From: Morganella morganii
GTDB lineage: Bacteria; Pseudomonadota; Gammaproteobacteria; Enterobacterales; Enterobacteriaceae
NCBI RefSeq assembly: GCF_019243775.1
Contig: NZ_CP069157.1
Span: forward strand, 1,736,001 to 1,800,000
DNA length: 64,000 nucleotides
Direction: 5' to 3'
The notes under the pieces are model-generated. The model ran no database searches. It saw nothing but the letters and a program-made list of their open reading frames with translations, and was not told the DNA's origin. Positions 17,291-26,317 of the stretch are shown piece after piece. The stretch's first letter is position 1. The number at the start of each line of letters is the position of its first letter. The position numbers were made by a program, and so were the translations under genes.

Positions 17291-18629
17291 TTTCAGCGAT
17301 AAACCCGCCCTGCGGGCTGCGGCGGAACTGTATGGTCATATGATGCAGTTCCGCAATTCGTTTCACGATAGACAATCCCAGACCGCTGCCGGTTTTTTCC
17401 TGTCCCGGCGGCCGGTAAAAACGTTCTCCCAGCCGGGCCAGTATCGCATCACTGACGCCCGGGCCATCATCCTCAATCACTAACTGCTGCGGTGTCAGCG
17501 TCAGTTGAACGGTGCCGCCGGTTTTTCCGTAGCGGATAGCATTATGCAGCAGATTGCGCAGCATGACGGTAAGCAGCAGCTGTTCGCCGCGGATCGTCAG
17601 TTCAGGCGCGGCGAGCTCAGATATCACGCTGACCTGATGTGCAGCCGCATCCGGAGCTGTTTGTGCAATGGCATCATTAATAATGGCTGACCAGCGCAGC
17701 TCTGTACATTCCTGCGGGTGAGACTGTGATTCCAGCCGTGAGAGGGTCAGTAACTGATCCACCAGGCGGGTGGCGCGGTCAATCCCGGTGATCAGATTCG
17801 CGGTCACGTGTTCACGAGTGGCGGGGTCATCCCCGGCAATCTGCATCACTTCAGTCTGTACTTTCAGTGCGGCCAGCGGGCTGCGCAGTTCATGAGCGGC
17901 ATCAGAGGTAAAGCGGCTTTCCCGCTCGCGCAGATCGCGGATACGCAGAAATAATCCGTTCAGGGCGTCCAGCATCGGGCTGACTTCTTTCGGCAGCACC
18001 GGCGGGGCCAGCGGCGTCAGCTCAGCCGGGTTACGGCGCTGTAACTGCCGTGCCAGCAGGCGCAGCGGAGTCAGTGCGCGGGTCAGCAGCCACAGGAACA
18101 GAAGCAGCATCAGCGGCAGTGCCACCAGCCACGGGATCGCCTGAGCGGTGATAATGGTCAGCCCCATATCCTCGCGGTATTCCCACTCCTGGCCGACCAC
18201 GATGATGTAGCGGCCATCGGCGGAAGGCAGCTGCACAAAGCGCCAGCGGTCGTTATCATCCGTCAGCGAGCCGTCCCGGAACCCGTTTTTCTTGTCTGAG
18301 AACGGAATTTTCCGGCCGTTTTCGCCGTCATCCAGCACCCGCTCGCCCGACGGACTGAAAATAGCAAAAGCGAATGCATCGTCATCCTGTTTTCCCCGGT
18401 TGGCGGAGAGCATTTTTTTGGTTTTCTGTATCGCAGACGGCGGGAACTCGAGCCCGGACGGCAAAACTGACAGACGTTTGGCAAAGGCCATTTGTTGTGT
18501 ATCGAATAATTCATTGATGGATTTTGTGGTCTGCATCCAGGCGAACACACTGGCGACACCCCAGGTCAGCAGGGTGAGCAGCAGCAATAATCCGCCCAGC
18601 CGCAGGCGCAGACTATATGTCTTCATCAT
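17280..18629 (-). CDS. qseC: Two-component sensor histidine kinase QseC
   Basis: Inner-membrane sensor kinase, 449 aa from the start at 18629 (GGGA ribosome site), exactly the E. coli QseC length. The order is: first transmembrane helix (about residues 12-32), a periplasmic sensor region ending [14 protein letters not shown], a second helix near 155-180, HAMP, H-box [17 protein letters not shown] (phosphorylated His near 246), N-box [10 protein letters not shown], and ATP-lid motifs DDGPGVSD and [16 protein letters not shown]. In E. coli it responds to autoinducer-3 and adrenergic signals. The start overlaps the end of qseB by 17 bp, implying coupled translation. Confidence 0.94.
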   Translation of the reverse strand: MMKTYSLRLRLGGLLLLLTLLTWGVASVFAWMQTTKSINELFDTQQMAFAKRLSVLPSGLEFPPSAIQKTKKMLSANRGKQDDDAFAFAIFSPSGERVLDDGENGRKIPFSDKKNGFRDGSLTDDNDRWRFVQLPSADGRYIIVVGQEWEYREDMGLTIITAQAIPWLVALPLMLLLFLWLLTRALTPLRLLARQLQRRNPAELTPLAPPVLPKEVSPMLDALNGLFLRIRDLRERESRFTSDAAHELRSPLAALKVQTEVMQIAGDDPATREHVTANLITGIDRATRLVDQLLTLSRLESQSHPQECTELRWSAIINDAIAQTAPDAAAHQVSVISELAAPELTIRGEQLLLTVMLRNLLHNAIRYGKTGGTVQLTLTPQQLVIEDDGPGVSDAILARLGERFYRPPGQEKTGSGLGLSIVKRIAELHHMTIQFRRSPQGGFIAEIRW

Positions 18630-19284
18630 TTTTTCCCGCGACATAACCGACACCGTGAATAGTTTTGATAAATCCGCGCCCCAGTTTGCGGCGCAGATGG
18701 TGAATATGCACCTCAACGGCATTACTGGAGACATCTTCATCCCAGTTATACAATTTTTCTTCAATCATCGCGCGGGACAGCACTTTCTGCGGATTGCGCA
18801 GAAACAGTGCCAGCAGCGCCAGCTCTTTACCTTTCAGTGATACCGGTACGCCGTTGCGGGTGACGGTCATCGCCACCGGATCCATCTCCACGTCGCCGAG
18901 CACCAGTTTTTCAGAGAGCTGACCGTAGCGGCGGCGGATCAGTGCCTGTAACCGTGCCGCGACTTCTGCCAGGGCAAACGGTTTGCACAGATAATCATCT
19001 GCGCCCTGTTGCAAGCCGCTGACGCGCTGCTCAAGGGCATCACGGGCGGTCAGGATCAGTACCGGTTCGTCGCGCCCCTCTGACCGCCACTGTTTCAGGA
19101 TATCCAGTCCGTCCATGCCGGGCAGGGAGAGATCGAGGATCACGGCATCATAAGGAGCGGCATAGAGCGCCTCCCGGCCGGTTTGCCCATCGGTAAACCA
19201 GTCAGGGGTAAAGCCGAGCCTGCTCAGGCCGATTTTCAGCCCGTCGCCAATCAACCGGTCATCTTCAATTAATAATATCCGCAT
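18613..19284 (-). CDS. qseB: Two-component response regulator QseB
   Basis: OmpR/PhoB-type regulator, 223 aa. The receiver domain has acidic pocket EDD (residues 7-9), phospho-acceptor Asp51 ([10 protein letters not shown]) and Lys101 (LCKPF). The C-terminal winged helix ends [25 protein letters not shown]. It pairs with the adjacent QseC. Divergent from ygiW, as in E. coli, where QseB controls both. A candidate binding box lies in the shared intergenic region. Confidence 0.95.
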   Translation of the reverse strand: MRILLIEDDRLIGDGLKIGLSRLGFTPDWFTDGQTGREALYAAPYDAVILDLSLPGMDGLDILKQWRSEGRDEPVLILTARDALEQRVSGLQQGADDYLCKPFALAEVAARLQALIRRRYGQLSEKLVLGDVEMDPVAMTVTRNGVPVSLKGKELALLALFLRNPQKVLSRAMIEEKLYNWDEDVSSNAVEVHIHHLRRKLGRGFIKTIHGVGYVAGKNDEDI

Positions 19285-19388
19285 AATTCTTATCCGTATA
19301 AATAGCGCTATACTAGTTTTAACTCAGATATCTCAGGATAACCACCTGTTTTTTCTGAAATTAAAAATATAATCAAAAATGATATCCC

Positions 19389-19413
19389 CTTAAGATCCTG
19401 TTAAGAACTTAAT
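19389..19413. promoter_or_regulatory. QseB/PmrA-type direct-repeat box between qseB and ygiW
   Basis: CTTAAG at 19389 and GTTAAG at 19400 are spaced by five bases, an 11-bp period matching the PmrA-type box (CTTAA-N6-CTTAA); QseB is reported to use the same motif. A third CTTAAT follows at 19408. It lies 50-75 bp before ygiW, where this system regulates in E. coli. Confidence 0.55.
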
Positions 19414-19465
19414 GGTTTAATAGTGTCCATGAAGCAAAGACGCTTCCTCATAAAGGAGATAAATG

Positions 19466-19879
19466 ATGAAAAAATTACCTGCACTCGCATTACTTGCCAC
19501 TTTACTGGCAGGATCAGCCGGTTCCGTTTTTGCAGCCAACGGCGGTTTTGAAGGTCCCGGTGCAACAGCCGTGACAACCACCACAGCGGCACAAAACGGC
19601 GGTTTCAGCGGCCCTGATGCCCGTAAAATGACCGTTGCGGATGCACTGAAATTATCTGATGATGCACCGGTTGTGCTGCGCGGTACGATTGTCCGCCAGC
19701 TGGATAACAAACATTATGAATTTAAAGACAGCACCGGGACTATCCGTGCTGAAATTTCCCCGAAACGCTGGGACGGACTGAAAGTCACGCCGCAGGATGA
19801 AATTGAGGTCGAAGGGGAAATCGACAAAGAGTGGAATAAAACCGAACTGGATGTAAAAGCGGTACGCAAAGTACAGTAA
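19466..19879 (+). CDS. ygiW: Periplasmic OB-fold protein YgiW (YdeI/YgiW family)
   Basis: 137 aa; the start at 19466 is seven bases after GGAG, and an ATG one codon earlier is also possible. The signal peptide ends near SVFA|AN (about residue 23). A low-complexity linker repeats NGGF-x-GP twice. The BOF domain follows (DAPVVLRGTIVRQL, FKDSTGTIRAEISPKRWDGLKVTPQDEIEVEGEIDKEWN). The family is associated with stress tolerance and, in E. coli and Salmonella (VisP), with qseBC. Divergent from qseB here. Confidence 0.92.
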   Translation: MKKLPALALLATLLAGSAGSVFAANGGFEGPGATAVTTTTAAQNGGFSGPDARKMTVADALKLSDDAPVVLRGTIVRQLDNKHYEFKDSTGTIRAEISPKRWDGLKVTPQDEIEVEGEIDKEWNKTELDVKAVRKVQ

Positions 19880-19902
19880 TCACCACCGCAGATACACCGG
19901 AT

Positions 19903-19932
19903 AATCAGGCCATCTTATTGGCCTGATTTTTT
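19903..19932 (+). terminator. Terminator of ygiW
   Basis: Perfect 10-bp stem AATCAGGCCA / TGGCCTGATT with a six-base loop, running into six T residues. It overlaps the 3' end of the convergent gene at 19905. Confidence 0.85.
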
Positions 19933-20474
19933 ATCTGCACATTTCTTATTTTCTGTGACAGCAGGTGCAAAATATCTTTCTTCTGTGCCTCTGACTGAAT
20001 ATCCCGCAGCGGAATAATAATACCGTCATATTTACCGTGGTAAAGATAAAGCCCGGTAGCGCTTTCGGCATAATCAATGACCGATTCCCAGGCAAAAAAA
20101 GAATGGTAAAGGGCAGAAACCTGGTTTATCCCGTCATTATTCAGTTCAAACGTTGCCGGCCGCAGGAGGTAATGTCCGGACTGAACAGAAAGCTGCTTCA
20201 TAACCCGTCTGCTTTTGACAAAACGGCTGTAAATAAACACCAGTAGTGCTAAAAACCCGCAGCTCAGCCCGTAAAAAACAGAATAAATATCAAATTTGCC
20301 CGGCAGCGGCGAAAATGTACTGAAAATAAGTAATAACATTCCGCATAATATCAGCCAGATAAGAATATAAGGAATTCGTCTCCACCCGACCGGCTCCTGA
20401 TAAAAATGCCGGAAACTGAACGTCTGATAGTCAGCCAGATCCTGAACAGTAAGCGTGATGGGCAGAGTGATCAT
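19905..20474 (-). CDS. YcxB-like membrane protein
   Basis: 189 aa with a short N-terminal beta region, two adjacent transmembrane helices (about residues 35-53 and 63-85), and a cytoplasmic domain. The sequence FELNNDGINQVSALYHSFFAWESVIDYAESATGLYLYHGKYDGIIIPLRDI has the look of the YcxB C-terminal (PH-like) domain. Function of the family is unknown. The gene stands between ygiW and yciC on the minus strand, in the segment absent from this locus in E. coli. Confidence 0.7.
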   Translation of the reverse strand: MITLPITLTVQDLADYQTFSFRHFYQEPVGWRRIPYILIWLILCGMLLLIFSTFSPLPGKFDIYSVFYGLSCGFLALLVFIYSRFVKSRRVMKQLSVQSGHYLLRPATFELNNDGINQVSALYHSFFAWESVIDYAESATGLYLYHGKYDGIIIPLRDIQSEAQKKDILHLLSQKIRNVQIKNQANKMA

Positions 20475-20561
20475 AATCGTATTCCTTTATTTCCTGAACA
20501 GTCTGCACATCATATTGCGCACAAAAAAGACAATATCATTATCTGTACGCATTATCAGGCC

Positions 20562-21338
20562 TTACTGATAGTCGCTGGCAGATTGCGATTGTGTAAATAA
20601 CTGATAGAACCGGAACAGATAAATAATTACCAGTCCGCTGATGACATTATTAATAAACAGAATAACAGTCATCAGAATATGCTCATTTTCTATCGGTAGT
20701 TTACTAAGAAACACTACGGATGCCTGTTTCAGGGCAAACCATATTAAAATAGCAGGCAGAAGTGTTCTGATATTTTTCAGGGCAATATTTCCGCTGATTT
20801 TAATAGCGGTAAATACGCTGTTCTTTTCGGTGAACATAATGATCGGTGCCAGCGCCAGTAACATAGCCAGAATTAATCCCGGCAGATACATGGCGACGAG
20901 CCCGAGGGCAATCACCAGCGAGCAGATTAACAGCAGCACCAGCATGCGCGGAATGCGTCCGGCAGAGCCGGTGATGGCCTGCAGCGCGGATACCGGCTGT
21001 CCCTGTGAGGCACTGAAAATCAGGAAAATCATGGACGTCACAAAGACGGCATTGCCCAGCAGGGAGCTGAAGATAGTTCCGAGACCGGTTTTCAGCATCT
21101 GCCACTGGTCATCGGATGTCAGTGCGGCGACCGCCCGCTGAAAGCCGCCGGAGCCTTCAGTGGCGTAAGTGGTCTCCAGAGCACGGATAAGTGCCAGCCC
21201 GTTGGAATTGTAAGTCAGGAGGACATTGAGCCCGACGGTCACAGCGGCGGTGAGCAGCGAAATGATCAGGACAGACAACAGCTGATTACGGAAAAAATTA
21301 AGACTGTCGCGGGCAAGAACCGGCACCGGCATGGACAT
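20562..21338 (-). CDS. yciC: YciC family (UPF0259) inner membrane protein
   Basis: 258 aa with about six transmembrane helices. It begins with ARDSLNFFRNQLLSVLIISLL, matching the RDTGNFFRNQ start of E. coli YciC, and shares GNAVFVTSMI, LPGLILAMLLALAPIIMF and the tail LVIIYLFRFYQLF. Start at 21338 taken because AGGAG lies seven bases upstream; an ATG two codons later is less well placed. Function unknown. It is followed divergently by ompW, as in E. coli (yciC-ompW). Confidence 0.9.
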   Translation of the reverse strand: MSMPVPVLARDSLNFFRNQLLSVLIISLLTAAVTVGLNVLLTYNSNGLALIRALETTYATEGSGGFQRAVAALTSDDQWQMLKTGLGTIFSSLLGNAVFVTSMIFLIFSASQGQPVSALQAITGSAGRIPRMLVLLLICSLVIALGLVAMYLPGLILAMLLALAPIIMFTEKNSVFTAIKISGNIALKNIRTLLPAILIWFALKQASVVFLSKLPIENEHILMTVILFINNVISGLVIIYLFRFYQLFTQSQSASDYQ

Positions 21339-21587
21339 GGAACAACTCCTGTAAGGCATGAAATAAAAACGGTGATGCAATTGTAAAACAGTATGGCGGG
21401 GATTGTAACCTGTTCATCCGGCAGAAATACAGTGATCAGACGGAATATCCGGAAATAGAGAGCTAAAAATATACAAATTATTAACAATAATAAAACAAAA
21501 TATTCGGCTGAATAGTAAGCATCTTATTTTACAAATTGATATAAAGCACACAAATAACGATAGCGCTAAAAATGGTGGAGGTTGTTT

Positions 21588-21601
21588 TTGATATAAATCA
21601 A
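21588..21601. promoter_or_regulatory. FNR box upstream of ompW
   Basis: TTGAT-ATAA-ATCAA is a perfect match to the FNR consensus TTGATNNNNATCAA. A -10-like AATAAT at 21626-21631 places the box roughly where FNR activates class II promoters. OmpW is oxygen-regulated through FNR in E. coli. This site lies in the 424-bp gene-free stretch between yciC and ompW. Confidence 0.85.
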
Positions 21602-21671
21602 TAAATGAAAATACTACCGTGGAATAATAATTTAGATCTTTGTGAAAAATGCGGTTTTTATTTAAATGTTG

Positions 21672-21688
21672 TGATCTGTCTTAGATCA
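21672..21688. promoter_or_regulatory. Perfect inverted repeat in the ompW leader region
   Basis: TGATCT-GTCTT-AGATCA, two 6-bp arms around a 5-bp spacer, has the symmetry of a regulator half-site pair. It lies downstream of the likely FNR promoter and upstream of the ribosome site. The cognate regulator is not identifiable from sequence. Confidence 0.35.
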
Positions 21689-21731
21689 TAATTGCATTTA
21701 AGGTTGTATATTTCAAACTGTACTTATTGTG

Positions 21732-21747
21732 TTTTTTTTTTTTTTTT
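21732..21747 (+). repeat. T16 homopolymer directly before the ompW ribosome site
   Basis: Sixteen consecutive T residues end one base before AGGATGGG, the ompW ribosome-binding region. Tracts this long slip during replication. Here they would change leader length and possibly ribosome-site accessibility without touching the protein. Confidence 0.8.
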
Positions 21748-21762
21748 AGGATGGGATAGATA

Positions 21763-22398
21763 ATGAAAAAGCTTTCTGCAGTGTGTTTAGCACTGGCAAC
21801 GGTTTTACCGTCAGTTTCAATGGCACACCAGGCCGGTGATTTTATCGTTCGTGGTGGTACTGCGACTGTGCGTCCGAACGTCAGCTCTGATAACGTTCTG
21901 GGCTTCGGTTCTTTTGAAGCGAACAATAATACTCAGTTAGGTTTAACTTTCAGTTATATGATCACTGATAATATCGGTGTGGAATTACTGGCAGCGACAC
22001 CGTTTGAGCATAAAATCTCTGTTCCGGCTGCGGGTGAAATTGCCTCTGCCAAACATTTACCGCCAACCTTAATGGCACAGTACTATTTCCGTACTCCGGA
22101 AGATAAACTGCGTCCGTATTTAGGTGTGGGTGTTAACTATACCTTCTTCTTTGATGAAGGATTTAACGATACCGGTAAAGGCGCAGGCTTAAGCGATCTG
22201 AGCATGAGCAGCTCATGGGGTGTGGCAGCACAGGCAGGTCTGGATTATGAATTAGACCAGAACTGGATGCTGAACGCCTCCCTTTGGTGGATGAACATCA
22301 AAACTGATGTTGATTTCAAAGCCGGTGGTGCCAGCCAGTCTTACAAAACTAACCTGGATCCATGGGTATTCATGTTTGGTGTCGGTTACAAATTCTGA
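21763..22398 (+). CDS. ompW: Outer membrane protein OmpW
   Basis: Eight-stranded outer-membrane barrel, 211 aa, with signal peptide ending SMA|HQAGDF (residue 21). Family landmarks: HQAGDFIVRGGTATVRPN, ATPFEHKI, HLPPTLMAQYYF, LRPYLGVGVNYTFFF, WMLNASLWWMNI and the terminal GVGYKF with C-terminal Phe for BAM assembly. OmpW carries small hydrophobic molecules and is a colicin S4 receptor in E. coli. The FNR box upstream suggests anaerobic control. Confidence 0.97.
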   Translation: MKKLSAVCLALATVLPSVSMAHQAGDFIVRGGTATVRPNVSSDNVLGFGSFEANNNTQLGLTFSYMITDNIGVELLAATPFEHKISVPAAGEIASAKHLPPTLMAQYYFRTPEDKLRPYLGVGVNYTFFFDEGFNDTGKGAGLSDLSMSSSWGVAAQAGLDYELDQNWMLNASLWWMNIKTDVDFKAGGASQSYKTNLDPWVFMFGVGYKF

Positions 22399-22425
22399 TA
22401 ATCCTCGTTATCAGTACCATAAAAA

Positions 22426-22455
22426 ACGGCGCAATTATTATTGCGCCGTTTTTTT
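22426..22455. terminator. Bidirectional terminator between ompW and the BON lipoprotein
   Basis: Perfect 9-bp stem ACGGCGCAA / TTGCGCCGT with a TTATTA loop. It is followed by seven T residues on the plus strand and preceded by A6, so it can also serve the convergent gene ending at 22479. Confidence 0.92.
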
Positions 22456-22478
22456 ATCCGGTAATCTGATATTCAGAG

Positions 22479-22793
22479 TCACCGCAACTTCATTGAGTTA
22501 ATAACAACCTTCACACCCGGAACTTTACGCGCGGTATTTACCGCCAGGTTCGCTTCTTTTTCTGAAGAGACAAATCCGCTCAGCTGAACTTTACCTTTAA
22601 ATGTTTCCACGCTGATTTGAGTGGATTTAATGCCTTTCTCACCCAGTAACGCTGTTTTCACTTTAGTGGTAATGACGGAATCATCAAAATACCCCCCGGT
22701 ACCTTCACTGGTGGCAGTCGGGGCACAGGCGGACAGGGTGAAAGCCATAAACATGACAACAAAAAATGAGGTGACCAGTTTCATATACTTCAT
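22479..22793 (-). CDS. BON-domain lipoprotein
   Basis: 104 aa. The start at 22793 follows AAGGAG by eight bases; the frame stays open further upstream but without a fitting start. The signal sequence ends in the lipobox LSAC (Cys near residue 22), so a lipidated envelope protein. One BON domain follows: DDSVITTKVKTALLGEKGIKSTQISVETFKGKVQLSGFVSSEKEANLAVNTARKVPGVKVVINSM. Two-BON relatives such as OsmY and DolP bind membranes and help envelope stress resistance; this is a single-BON version. It sits between ompW and trpA and is probably transcribed alone. Confidence 0.85.
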   Translation of the reverse strand: MKYMKLVTSFFVVMFMAFTLSACAPTATSEGTGGYFDDSVITTKVKTALLGEKGIKSTQISVETFKGKVQLSGFVSSEKEANLAVNTARKVPGVKVVINSMKLR

Positions 22794-22880
22794 TATGTTC
22801 TCCTTATTACCGGCACGGATCGCAGAATAATGTGTGCCTGACCTTTTCAGTATTGATGAAAACCGGATGTTTCTCAACAA

Positions 22881-22905
22881 AAAATAACCCGCTGTTAACA
22901 GCGGG
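22881..22905 (-). terminator. Terminator of the trp operon
   Basis: Perfect stem CCCGCTGTT / AACAGCGGG directly abutting, read on the minus strand into TTATTTTTG. It lies 13 bp after the trpA stop. Confidence 0.88.
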
Positions 22906-22917
22906 CGGAATGAAAAA

Positions 22918-23724
22918 TTATAATTGCGTTGCGTTTTTCATTTTCTGCGTAAATTCCCGCAGTTTCTGACACATCACCGGTATATTATCCAGATTTGCGG
23001 CGATGATTTTTACCACAGCAGAGCCGGAAATCGCCCCTGCAGCACCATTCCGCAGTGATTCCTGTACCTGTTCCGGTTCAGAAATCCCGAATCCCTGAAC
23101 CGGCGGTGCGGCATTCAGCGCGGTCAGTTTTGCCGTCAGATCAGCCAGGGACTTTTCAGCCCGCTTTTCTGTTCCTGTCACCCCGGCACGGGAGAGCAGG
23201 TAGGTATAGCCTTTTCCGGCGGCGGCCAGTGTTTCCAGTAATTTATCATCCGCATCCGGCGGACAGATAAAGACCGGTGCGATATTACTGGCCAGCGCAG
23301 CATCCCGGAACGGCTGAGACTCATGAAGCGGCACATCGGCAATCAGCACCGAATCCACCCCGGCTTTTGCCGCTGTTTCATAAAACTGACTGATACCGTT
23401 ATGGAAAACCAGATTGGCATACATCAGCAGTCCTACCGGCAGTTCCGGGTATTTTGCACGGATTTGTGCAATCAGCTCAAAGCAGCGTGCCGGGGTCATA
23501 CCGGCCGCAAAGGCACGGAGGTTAGCGTCCTGAATTACCGGGCCGTCTGCCAGCGGGTCAGAAAACGGAATACCGATTTCCAGGGCATCAGCACCACCGG
23601 CCACCAGAGCATCAATAATTTGCAGGGAAACCTCAGCGGACGGATCACCGAGGGTGACAAACGGGATAAACGCACCCTGGTTGCGGGACTGCAAATGCTG
23701 AAAAAGTTGTTCATACCGGCTCAT
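22918..23724 (-). CDS. trpA: Tryptophan synthase alpha chain
   Basis: Cleaves indole-3-glycerol phosphate to indole and glyceraldehyde 3-phosphate; 268 aa as in E. coli. A TIM barrel with catalytic Glu49 ([11 protein letters not shown]) and Asp60 (PLADGPVIQ) in the standard positions. The phosphate-binding region [12 protein letters not shown] is near the C-terminus. Indole passes through a tunnel to TrpB. Its ATG overlaps the trpB stop by one base (TGATG). Last gene of the operon. Confidence 0.98.
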   Translation of the reverse strand: MSRYEQLFQHLQSRNQGAFIPFVTLGDPSAEVSLQIIDALVAGGADALEIGIPFSDPLADGPVIQDANLRAFAAGMTPARCFELIAQIRAKYPELPVGLLMYANLVFHNGISQFYETAAKAGVDSVLIADVPLHESQPFRDAALASNIAPVFICPPDADDKLLETLAAAGKGYTYLLSRAGVTGTEKRAEKSLADLTAKLTALNAAPPVQGFGISEPEQVQESLRNGAAGAISGSAVVKIIAANLDNIPVMCQKLREFTQKMKNATQL

Positions 23725-24914
23725 CAGAAATCACCTCTTGCTTTAAAAATGTCATAAACAGTGAAAATGTCTTTGTCTCCGCGACCGGAAATATTGACGA
23801 TAAGAATTTGTTCTTTCTCCGGATTTTCACGGATCATTTTCAGTGCGTGTGCCAGGGCATGGGAGGATTCCAGTGCCGGGATAATCCCTTCCTGACGGCT
23901 CAGGGTTTTAAAGGCGTCAAGTGCCTCGTCATCGGTGGCGGAAACATAATCCGCCCGGCCGATAGCATTCAGATACGCGTGCTGCGGCCCGACAGACGGG
24001 AAATCCAGACCGGCAGAGATGGAGTAAGATTCCTCGATCTGACCGTCTTCTGTCTGCATCATCGGTGATTTCATACCGAAATAGATACCGATGCGGCCAT
24101 GTTTGAGTGGTGCACCGTGCTCGCCGGTTTCAATACCGTGCCCGGCCGGCTCGACGCCGATCAGAGCGACGGATTCATCGGGAATAAACCCGGCAAATGC
24201 GCCGATAGCGTTGGAACCGCCACCGATACAGGCGATCACCGCATCAGGAAGACGTCCTTCACGGGCGAGGATCTGGGCGCGGGCCTCATCACCGATCATG
24301 CGCTGGAACTCGCGGACAATCGTCGGGTACGGATGCGGACCTGCTGCGGTACCTAATAAATAGTGGGCGCGGTCATAATTGCCGCTCCAGTCGCGCAGCG
24401 CCTCATTACAGGCATCTTTCAGCGTGGCGGAGCCGCTGTGCACCGGAATGACTTCCGCGCCCATCAGCCGCATGCGGAACACATTCGGAGACTGACGTTC
24501 CACGTCTTTTGCCCCCATATATACCCGGCATTTCAGGCCGAGCAGCGCACTGGCCAGTGCTGCCGCCACGCCGTGCTGACCGGCTCCGGTTTCGGCAATA
24601 ATTTCCGTTTTTCCCATCCGTTTTGCCAGCAGTGCCTGGCCGAGCACCTGGTTGGTTTTATGTGCACCGCCGTGCAGTAAATCTTCGCGTTTCAGATACA
24701 GTTTGGTTTTGCTGCCCGCAGTCAGGTTTTTGCACAGTGTCAGGGCTGTCGGGCGTCCGGCATAGTTTTGCAGCAGATCGGTAAATTCACGCTGAAATTC
24801 CGGGTCTTCCTGAGCGGCAATAAAGGCATCTTCGAGCTGGTCGAGTGCCGGGATTAAAATCTGCGGCACAAACTGCCCGCCGAATTCACCAAAATAGGGA
24901 TTTAATTTACTCAT
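23724..24914 (-). CDS. trpB: Tryptophan synthase beta chain
   Basis: PLP enzyme that joins indole and serine; 396 aa. The PLP lysine is Lys86 in [13 protein letters not shown]. The glycine-rich phosphate loop GGGSNAIG and the block [18 protein letters not shown] are typical. Forms the alpha2-beta2 complex with TrpA, to which it is translationally coupled. Lies 32 bp downstream of trpCF. Confidence 0.98.
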   Translation of the reverse strand: MSKLNPYFGEFGGQFVPQILIPALDQLEDAFIAAQEDPEFQREFTDLLQNYAGRPTALTLCKNLTAGSKTKLYLKREDLLHGGAHKTNQVLGQALLAKRMGKTEIIAETGAGQHGVAAALASALLGLKCRVYMGAKDVERQSPNVFRMRLMGAEVIPVHSGSATLKDACNEALRDWSGNYDRAHYLLGTAAGPHPYPTIVREFQRMIGDEARAQILAREGRLPDAVIACIGGGSNAIGAFAGFIPDESVALIGVEPAGHGIETGEHGAPLKHGRIGIYFGMKSPMMQTEDGQIEESYSISAGLDFPSVGPQHAYLNAIGRADYVSATDDEALDAFKTLSRQEGIIPALESSHALAHALKMIRENPEKEQILIVNISGRGDKDIFTVYDIFKARGDF

Positions 24915-24946
24915 TGTTTTCTGATCCTTTATCTTTTCAGTTGTAG

Positions 24947-26314
24947 TCAGGCAACTTGCTGATGTAATTGATTAAATATCTGACGAAGCTTTTCTGCATC
25001 TTTAATACCGGGGGCGGACTCGGCGCCGGAGTTAAAATCCAGCCCGGCAGCACCGGAAGCGGCGGCGGAGACACAGTTTTCCGCATTCAGCCCGCCCGCG
25101 AGGGTAAAGGGCACCGGCAATGAAGGGGGCAGTGTCTGCCAGTCGAAAGTCTGGCCGGTGCCGCCTTTGCCGTTATCCAGGACCAGCCGCACCACGCCGT
25201 CAGGCACGGTGATATCCGCACCGTGCGACATATCCAGCGCTTTCCATATCTCACATTTTGCCGGAAGGTGCAGACGCAGCAGCGCGATATCGTGCTCGTT
25301 TTCATCACCATGTAACTGAATCGCATGCAGTTTCAGGCGGCGGGCAATGGCAGCGATATCTGCGGGATCGTGGTTACGGAACACACCGACGTACGCCAGC
25401 GGTGCACCGCGCATCACCTCAGCTGCCTGTACTTCATCCACATAACGCGGCGATTTGCTGACAAAAATCAGGCCGCCGAAGGTGGCACCGGCGTCATAAG
25501 CGGCGCGGGCATCGTCCGCACGGGTCAGTCCGCAGACTTTGTGTTCGCCGTAAATCAGGCGGCGGATAGCTGTGTCCAGATCAGGCTGCGCCATAATGGC
25601 ACTGCCGATCAGGAATCCGTCAGCATGGGGACGCAATTCGCGGATGTGCTGATGGGTGGTAATGCCGGATTCACTGATAATAATGCGGTCAGCCGGAATA
25701 TGCGGTGCAAAATCCGCTGTCCGGCGGCGGTCAATAGAGAGGTCGCGCAGGTCGCGGTTATTGATGCCGATAACCTGTGCATCAAGGGCAATAGCGCGGC
25801 TCAGTTCCTCTTCCGTACTGACTTCCGTCAGTACACCCATATTGAGGGAATGAGCCAGGGTCGCCAGTGAGTGATAATCCGCATCATTCAGGACGGAGAG
25901 CATCAGCAGAATCGCGTCTGCTCCATAGTGGCGGGCGAGATACACCTGATAAGCATCAATAATGAAATCTTTGCACAACACCGGCTGCGTGATCAGCGCG
26001 CGCACCTGCCGCAGATAGTCATGTTGTCCCTGAAAATATTTCTCGTCGGTCAGTACAGATACTGCTGTGGCATACGGCGCATAGGCCGCGGCGATTTCAC
26101 TGAGATTAAAATCCTGACGGATAAGCCCTTTCGACGGAGAGGCTTTTTTGCACTCCAGAATAAATGCGGTTTCCGCGCTGCGCAGTGCCTGATAAAAATC
26201 GCGGTCACTCAGCGGCAGATTATCCGCAAAACTCAGCAGCGGCTCCTGTTTCTTCCGCGCAACCAGGGAGATACGTTTATCATTCACAATCTGTTCTAAT
26301 ACGGTGCCTTTCAT
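24947..26314 (-). CDS. trpCF: Bifunctional indole-3-glycerol-phosphate synthase / phosphoribosylanthranilate isomerase
   Basis: 455 aa, the enteric TrpC-TrpF fusion. The N-terminal barrel (about residues 1-255) has LVARKKQEP, the catalytic block [16 protein letters not shown], and [12 protein letters not shown]. The C-terminal barrel (about 256-455) starts [27 protein letters not shown] with the catalytic Cys of PRAI and ends [16 protein letters not shown]. It performs two consecutive steps after TrpD. Three bases separate it from trpD. Confidence 0.98.
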   Translation of the reverse strand: MKGTVLEQIVNDKRISLVARKKQEPLLSFADNLPLSDRDFYQALRSAETAFILECKKASPSKGLIRQDFNLSEIAAAYAPYATAVSVLTDEKYFQGQHDYLRQVRALITQPVLCKDFIIDAYQVYLARHYGADAILLMLSVLNDADYHSLATLAHSLNMGVLTEVSTEEELSRAIALDAQVIGINNRDLRDLSIDRRRTADFAPHIPADRIIISESGITTHQHIRELRPHADGFLIGSAIMAQPDLDTAIRRLIYGEHKVCGLTRADDARAAYDAGATFGGLIFVSKSPRYVDEVQAAEVMRGAPLAYVGVFRNHDPADIAAIARRLKLHAIQLHGDENEHDIALLRLHLPAKCEIWKALDMSHGADITVPDGVVRLVLDNGKGGTGQTFDWQTLPPSLPVPFTLAGGLNAENCVSAAASGAAGLDFNSGAESAPGIKDAEKLRQIFNQLHQQVA

Positions 26315-26317
26315 GGT

